Source: Candidatus Poseidoniaceae archaeon
Lineage (GTDB): Archaea; Thermoplasmatota; Poseidoniia; Poseidoniales; Poseidoniaceae
Assembly: GCA_029250305.1 (NCBI GenBank)
Contig: JAQXFM010000342.1
Location: forward strand, 1 to 7,574
Reading direction: 5' to 3'
DNA length: 7,574 nucleotides
Under the pieces are notes generated by a model. It searched no databases and had not been told where the DNA came from. It saw nothing but the letters and a program-made list of their open reading frames with translations. Position numbers and translations under genes: made by a program. Shown piece by piece: positions 6,201 to 7,574 of this stretch. Each line of letters opens with the position of its first letter. Positions within the stretch are counted from its first letter, which is position 1.

Positions 6201-7574
6201 CGCACTGCGTTCATGAATTGAAAGGACACCCGTGCTCGTGAGGGTGGCTGCTATGATCGAACCGTTATCGGTCACTGCGAGGCGGAGATCGGAGGAGAGA
6301 TCAGTCAAACCAGTGATGTTGTGCAGTTCAGTCGAAGTTGAATTGATGATCCAAAGAGCGAGGTTTGCGTCCACTCCGTCATCGTTGATGACCAAAACTC
6401 CAAGAGAACCATCATGAAGATAGGCGGCTGATTGTTGCTCTGAAACGACTGCCATGAAAGCTCCAGAAGCAAGTGTGGAGGCGTATTCGATTGCCCAAGT
6501 GGACCCACCAGAAGGTTGTCGGGCGAGTTCCAACGAATCGTTTCCAGCATTGCGGTAAATCAACACCGTCTCGTTGTTGGATGATTCAAGTCCTTGAGCC
6601 ATGACGGACACTGGGCCCTCAAGGGAGAGTTGGGATTGCACGAGGGAAGTGGTCCATCCAATTTCGGACTCAATCGAGGTAAACAGTTGGTCAGTTCCAA
6701 TCGAGGCGAAGGCAAGGCGCTGTTGACCCGAAGTATCGAGGGTCATGCCCAAATGCTCACCAAATTGCCCTGTTGTAACGATTGATTGCTCAACCGCAGT
6801 GTAACCCACGATTGTTCGATGCGTAAGACCGGTTTCGGCATCAGCTTGGTAGATGACAGGGCGTCCAGATGCCGTTGAGGAGAATGCGTATTCTCGGGAT
6901 TCGTCACTGCTCTCGACCACGATGGTCTCGCTCCACACGCCTGCAGGTGTGGCATCGTTCACGTGCTCGATGAAGTGGGATGCGTTGTTAGAGAAAGTGA
7001 CGAACATGCTTGTTTCGCCACGGGCAGAGGTGCTGAGTTCTAACTGAGTGAGGCTGGACGAGTAGGTGAAGGCGGAAGATTCCCAGTCCCTTTCTGAATG
7101 AATTTGATAATTGAGGGTGTGAGGTTCGGAGCCCTTGTCCCGCCGGCTTAGAACAAGTTCACTGAGTCCATCACCATCCAAATCTCCTTGGGTGGCTGCC
7201 AAAAGACCAATGTTTTCACCGGTTTGGCCGGTCGCCAAAAGTTCCCAATCAGATCGCAATCCAATTGATGATCCGAGTATCAACTCCACTTGCCCGCTGT
7301 TTCCAGGGTTTGCTTGCATCATGAGCACATCGTCATATCCGTCTTCGTTGACGTCACCTGCAGGCTCAAAGGAGCGCCCGAGTACGGCGTTCGCCACGCC
7401 TGAGGAAAGAGTGTAATCGGGTTCTGCTGAGGAAGCAATTCCCTCGGAAGTTCCGTAGTAGGCCCAAATCTTACCGCTTCGGTATCCTGAACCATTGAAT
7501 GGTTCACCGAACATGAAGTCATCAAAGCCATCTCCATTGACGTCACCGAGGTAATTTAACGACCAGCCAAGGAG
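3072..7574 (-). CDS. Giant FG-GAP / TSP3-repeat surface protein with C-terminal membrane anchor, 5'-truncated by the window
   Basis: The reading frame is open to the right edge, so the signal peptide and true start lie outside; the ATG at 7514 falls inside an FG-GAP loop and is not the start. Visible residues 1-1500 (numbered from the codon at 7574) comprise: FG-GAP loops at 11-19, 74-82 and 131-139; a beta-rich, probably propeller-like, region to about 600 with no Cys; a calcium-binding TSP3-type array at 605-1274 with 26 Cys; a membrane helix at 1294-1314 followed by RRLVR; an acidic tail segment DYDDDDDEDWDDDE (1324-1337); a Pro/Gly/Arg-rich linker (1349-1414); and a small C-terminal helical domain (1440-1500) ending GWSAPQSRAIYDLGRSR. 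The topology is outside N-terminus, inside C-terminus. The ectodomain has 21 N-x-S/T sequons and only nine Lys. It is likely a calcium-stabilised, glycosylated adhesion or substrate-binding protein; the ligand is unknown. Confidence 0.92.
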   Translation of the reverse strand, partial: LLGWSLNYLGDVNGDGFDDFMFGEPFNGSGYRSGKIWAYYGTSEGIASSAEPDYTLSSGVANAVLGRSFEPAGDVNEDGYDDVLMMQANPGNSGQVELILGSSIGLRSDWELLATGQTGENIGLLAATQGDLDGDGLSELVLSRRDKGSEPHTLNYQIHSERDWESSAFTYSSSLTQLELSTSARGETSMFVTFSNNASHFIEHVNDATPAGVWSETIVVESSDESREYAFSSTASGRPVIYQADAETGLTHRTIVGYTAVEQSIVTTGQFGEHLGMTLDTSGQQRLAFASIGTDQLFTSIESEIGWTTSLVQSQLSLEGPVSVMAQGLESSNNETVLIYRNAGNDSLELARQPSGGSTWAIEYASTLASGAFMAVVSEQQSAAYLHDGSLGVLVINDDGVDANLALWIINSTSTELHNITGLTDLSSDLRLAVTDNGSIIAATLTSTGVLSIHERSANDTNWTSAVVPQPAGSMAQYNLDLVGGSEPTLALRSNTPTPSIYTRTNSSEWEAFGTQPESNLEGAWDLVVMDEHYLLMTSTGSDNALTWNAIAKDAASINSTSWSTLAFGYKAAGSQTSAQVDNNGTIHLSVWDDTLDDVSVVRIYQDTDRDLVFDLIDDLPNLGNQWADSDADNYGDNPDGPMADDCSTVPATSSFYTYGCVDFDADGYADTDDGCQDDPGTSWLGRLGCIDFDQDGWSDNDVSFYDGDVFILNWKQSKDSDGDGYGDNSGPDCCATPLDPNNPTGDLFPFNPSQYADYDGDGWGDNDSDTVTGDACPWDWGASWRDRNGCLDTDLDGSSDPSDIGGFFEWNESMGADMWPLDPTQWADSDGDGYGDNNSQGATNPDLFPDNIAAAEDNDSDGYPDRWTSFYDLSDEDLTNNGAGLELDGCPGVWGNSTNPVFGCPDADGDGWEDSSDAFPLEPTQWLDFDGDGFGDNPDGYQADECTTIAGVLEGTVPNGGETGIGCRFIDDTDDDGDFVSNEQDTCPNTDAGLTVNQAGCADNQLDEDQDGVMNDMDQCPQTEYQDVVDAIGCSEVQRETDSDGDGVFDPVDLCPLTVETEVDANGCSTAQLDSDDDGVSDADDACPSTPAGFPVDVTGCTDETALEQDLDGDGYKGTYTYSVNATSGLRENQTGDAFPTDATQWFDQDGDGYGDNIDGQNADDCPIENGTSFIDFLGCIDDGDGYRDLFEPTGLAGNPTQWEDRDRDGYGDNASGTDADLCPDTKPAYKTYVDSNGCDPTQSDADNDGVFDYDDNCPDQPAGQNGGYGDGCPIASAGDDETSSELFGLSPTNAALAGVGALIGVVVLLLVIRRLVRSDEFDYDDDDDEDWDDDESDYGSFSSSFPSTRASPQQTKPRPKPAPTGGPKGRGPAGRGPGKPSGGPPGRGPTSGPPQSKAPSGPPRNRAGPSKVSAAKVASKVAVEEATEDGSAKVRKARINIDLSIFEDWQADDRESAADWVRSAIDDDEQERSILMQLQETGWSAPQSRAIYDLGRSR
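3333..3614 (-). other. Disordered cytoplasmic linker: acidic cluster then Pro/Gly/Arg-rich segment
   Basis: Residues 1321-1339 are almost entirely Asp/Glu (DDDDDEDWDDDE core), and 1349-1414 are dominated by Pro, Gly, Arg and Lys in GRGP and SGPP motifs. The segment carries strong opposite charges in adjacent blocks and no predicted structure. It links the membrane helix to the C-terminal domain. Confidence 0.75.
3630..3695 (-). other. Single transmembrane helix of the surface protein
   Basis: Residues 1294-1314, within NAALAGVGALIGVVVLLLVI, are uncharged and hydrophobic, and are followed directly by RRLVR. By the positive-inside rule the preceding repeat array is outside the cell and the tail inside. 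It is the only such segment in the visible protein. Confidence 0.9.
3753..5759 (-). repeat. TSP3-type calcium-binding repeat array
   Basis: Encodes residues 605-1274. Two module types alternate. One has the signature Q-W-x-D-x-D-G-D-G-Y-G-D-N, seen seven times: 5661-5699, 5388-5426, 5274-5312, 5061-5099, 4761-4799, 4101-4139 and 3930-3968. The other is the canonical D-x-D-x-D-G-V-x-D-x-x-D-x-CP type, clustered at about 4267-4665 and again near 3795-3850. Most modules also carry a CP-x(about 11)-GC loop. The Asp side chains are expected to wrap calcium ions, giving a rigid stalk between the head and the membrane. At the DNA level, TTGTCACCATAGCCATCACC-like strings recur on the plus strand. Confidence 0.9.
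7158..7544 (-). repeat. FG-GAP (integrin-alpha type) repeats, C-terminal part of a propeller
   Basis: Three calcium-binding loops: DVNGDGFDD (7518-7544), DVNEDGYDD (7329-7355) and DLDGDGLSE (7158-7184), each followed by a hydrophobic strand. Spacing of about 60 residues matches FG-GAP blades. The repeats continue beyond the right edge. Such domains form seven-bladed propellers that bind proteins or sugars outside the cell. Confidence 0.88.

Noticed and set aside
7319..7514. ATG at 7514 as the start of the large surface protein
   Set aside because: The frame is open to 7574 and encodes a perfect FG-GAP loop (GDVNGDGFDD) immediately before this Met, so the gene clearly continues past the window edge.

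Overview
The window reads as a fragment of an uncultivated marine archaeal genome, most likely Marine Group II (Poseidoniales) or a related Thermoplasmatota lineage. The basis is a very large acidic surface protein with FG-GAP and thrombospondin type-3 calcium repeats anchored by one C-terminal membrane helix, peptidase genes of families M32 and M29, weak or absent Shine-Dalgarno sites and roughly balanced base composition. This placement rests on gene style only; no marker gene is present.

Layout: (1) 1-110, minus strand, is the first 36 codons of an M32 carboxypeptidase running off the left edge. (2) 111-227 is a short divergent spacer with no clear promoter box. (3) 228-1400, plus strand, is an M29/NicX-like protein whose fold signature is clear but whose metal-binding residues appear largely replaced, suggesting a pseudoenzyme or an altered activity. 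(4) 1401-2990, minus strand, is a 529-residue protein without signal peptide or membrane helix: helical N-terminus, Pro/Ala/Glu linker, two good EF-hand loops, a glutamine-rich tract with GWNQQQ repeats, and a C-terminal four-cysteine zinc ribbon. It meets the M29-like gene tail to tail with no spacer at all. (5) 2991-3071 is a short gap with a possible 21-codon ORF. (6) 3072-7574, minus strand, is a 5'-truncated surface protein (1500 residues visible): FG-GAP repeats, a beta-rich region, a 670-residue TSP3-type calcium repeat array with 13 predicted disulfide pairs, one membrane helix, an acidic then Pro/Gly/Arg-rich cytoplasmic tail, and a small C-terminal helical domain.

The surface protein and the EF-hand/zinc-ribbon protein are co-directional with an 81-base gap and are probably co-transcribed. 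Both carry calcium-binding motifs, one outside and one apparently inside the cell. This pairing, and the unusual architecture of the second protein, are the most novel things here. The left part (M32 and M29-like genes, divergent) fits peptide degradation, a common lifestyle of these archaea, but the M29-like member may no longer be a peptidase.
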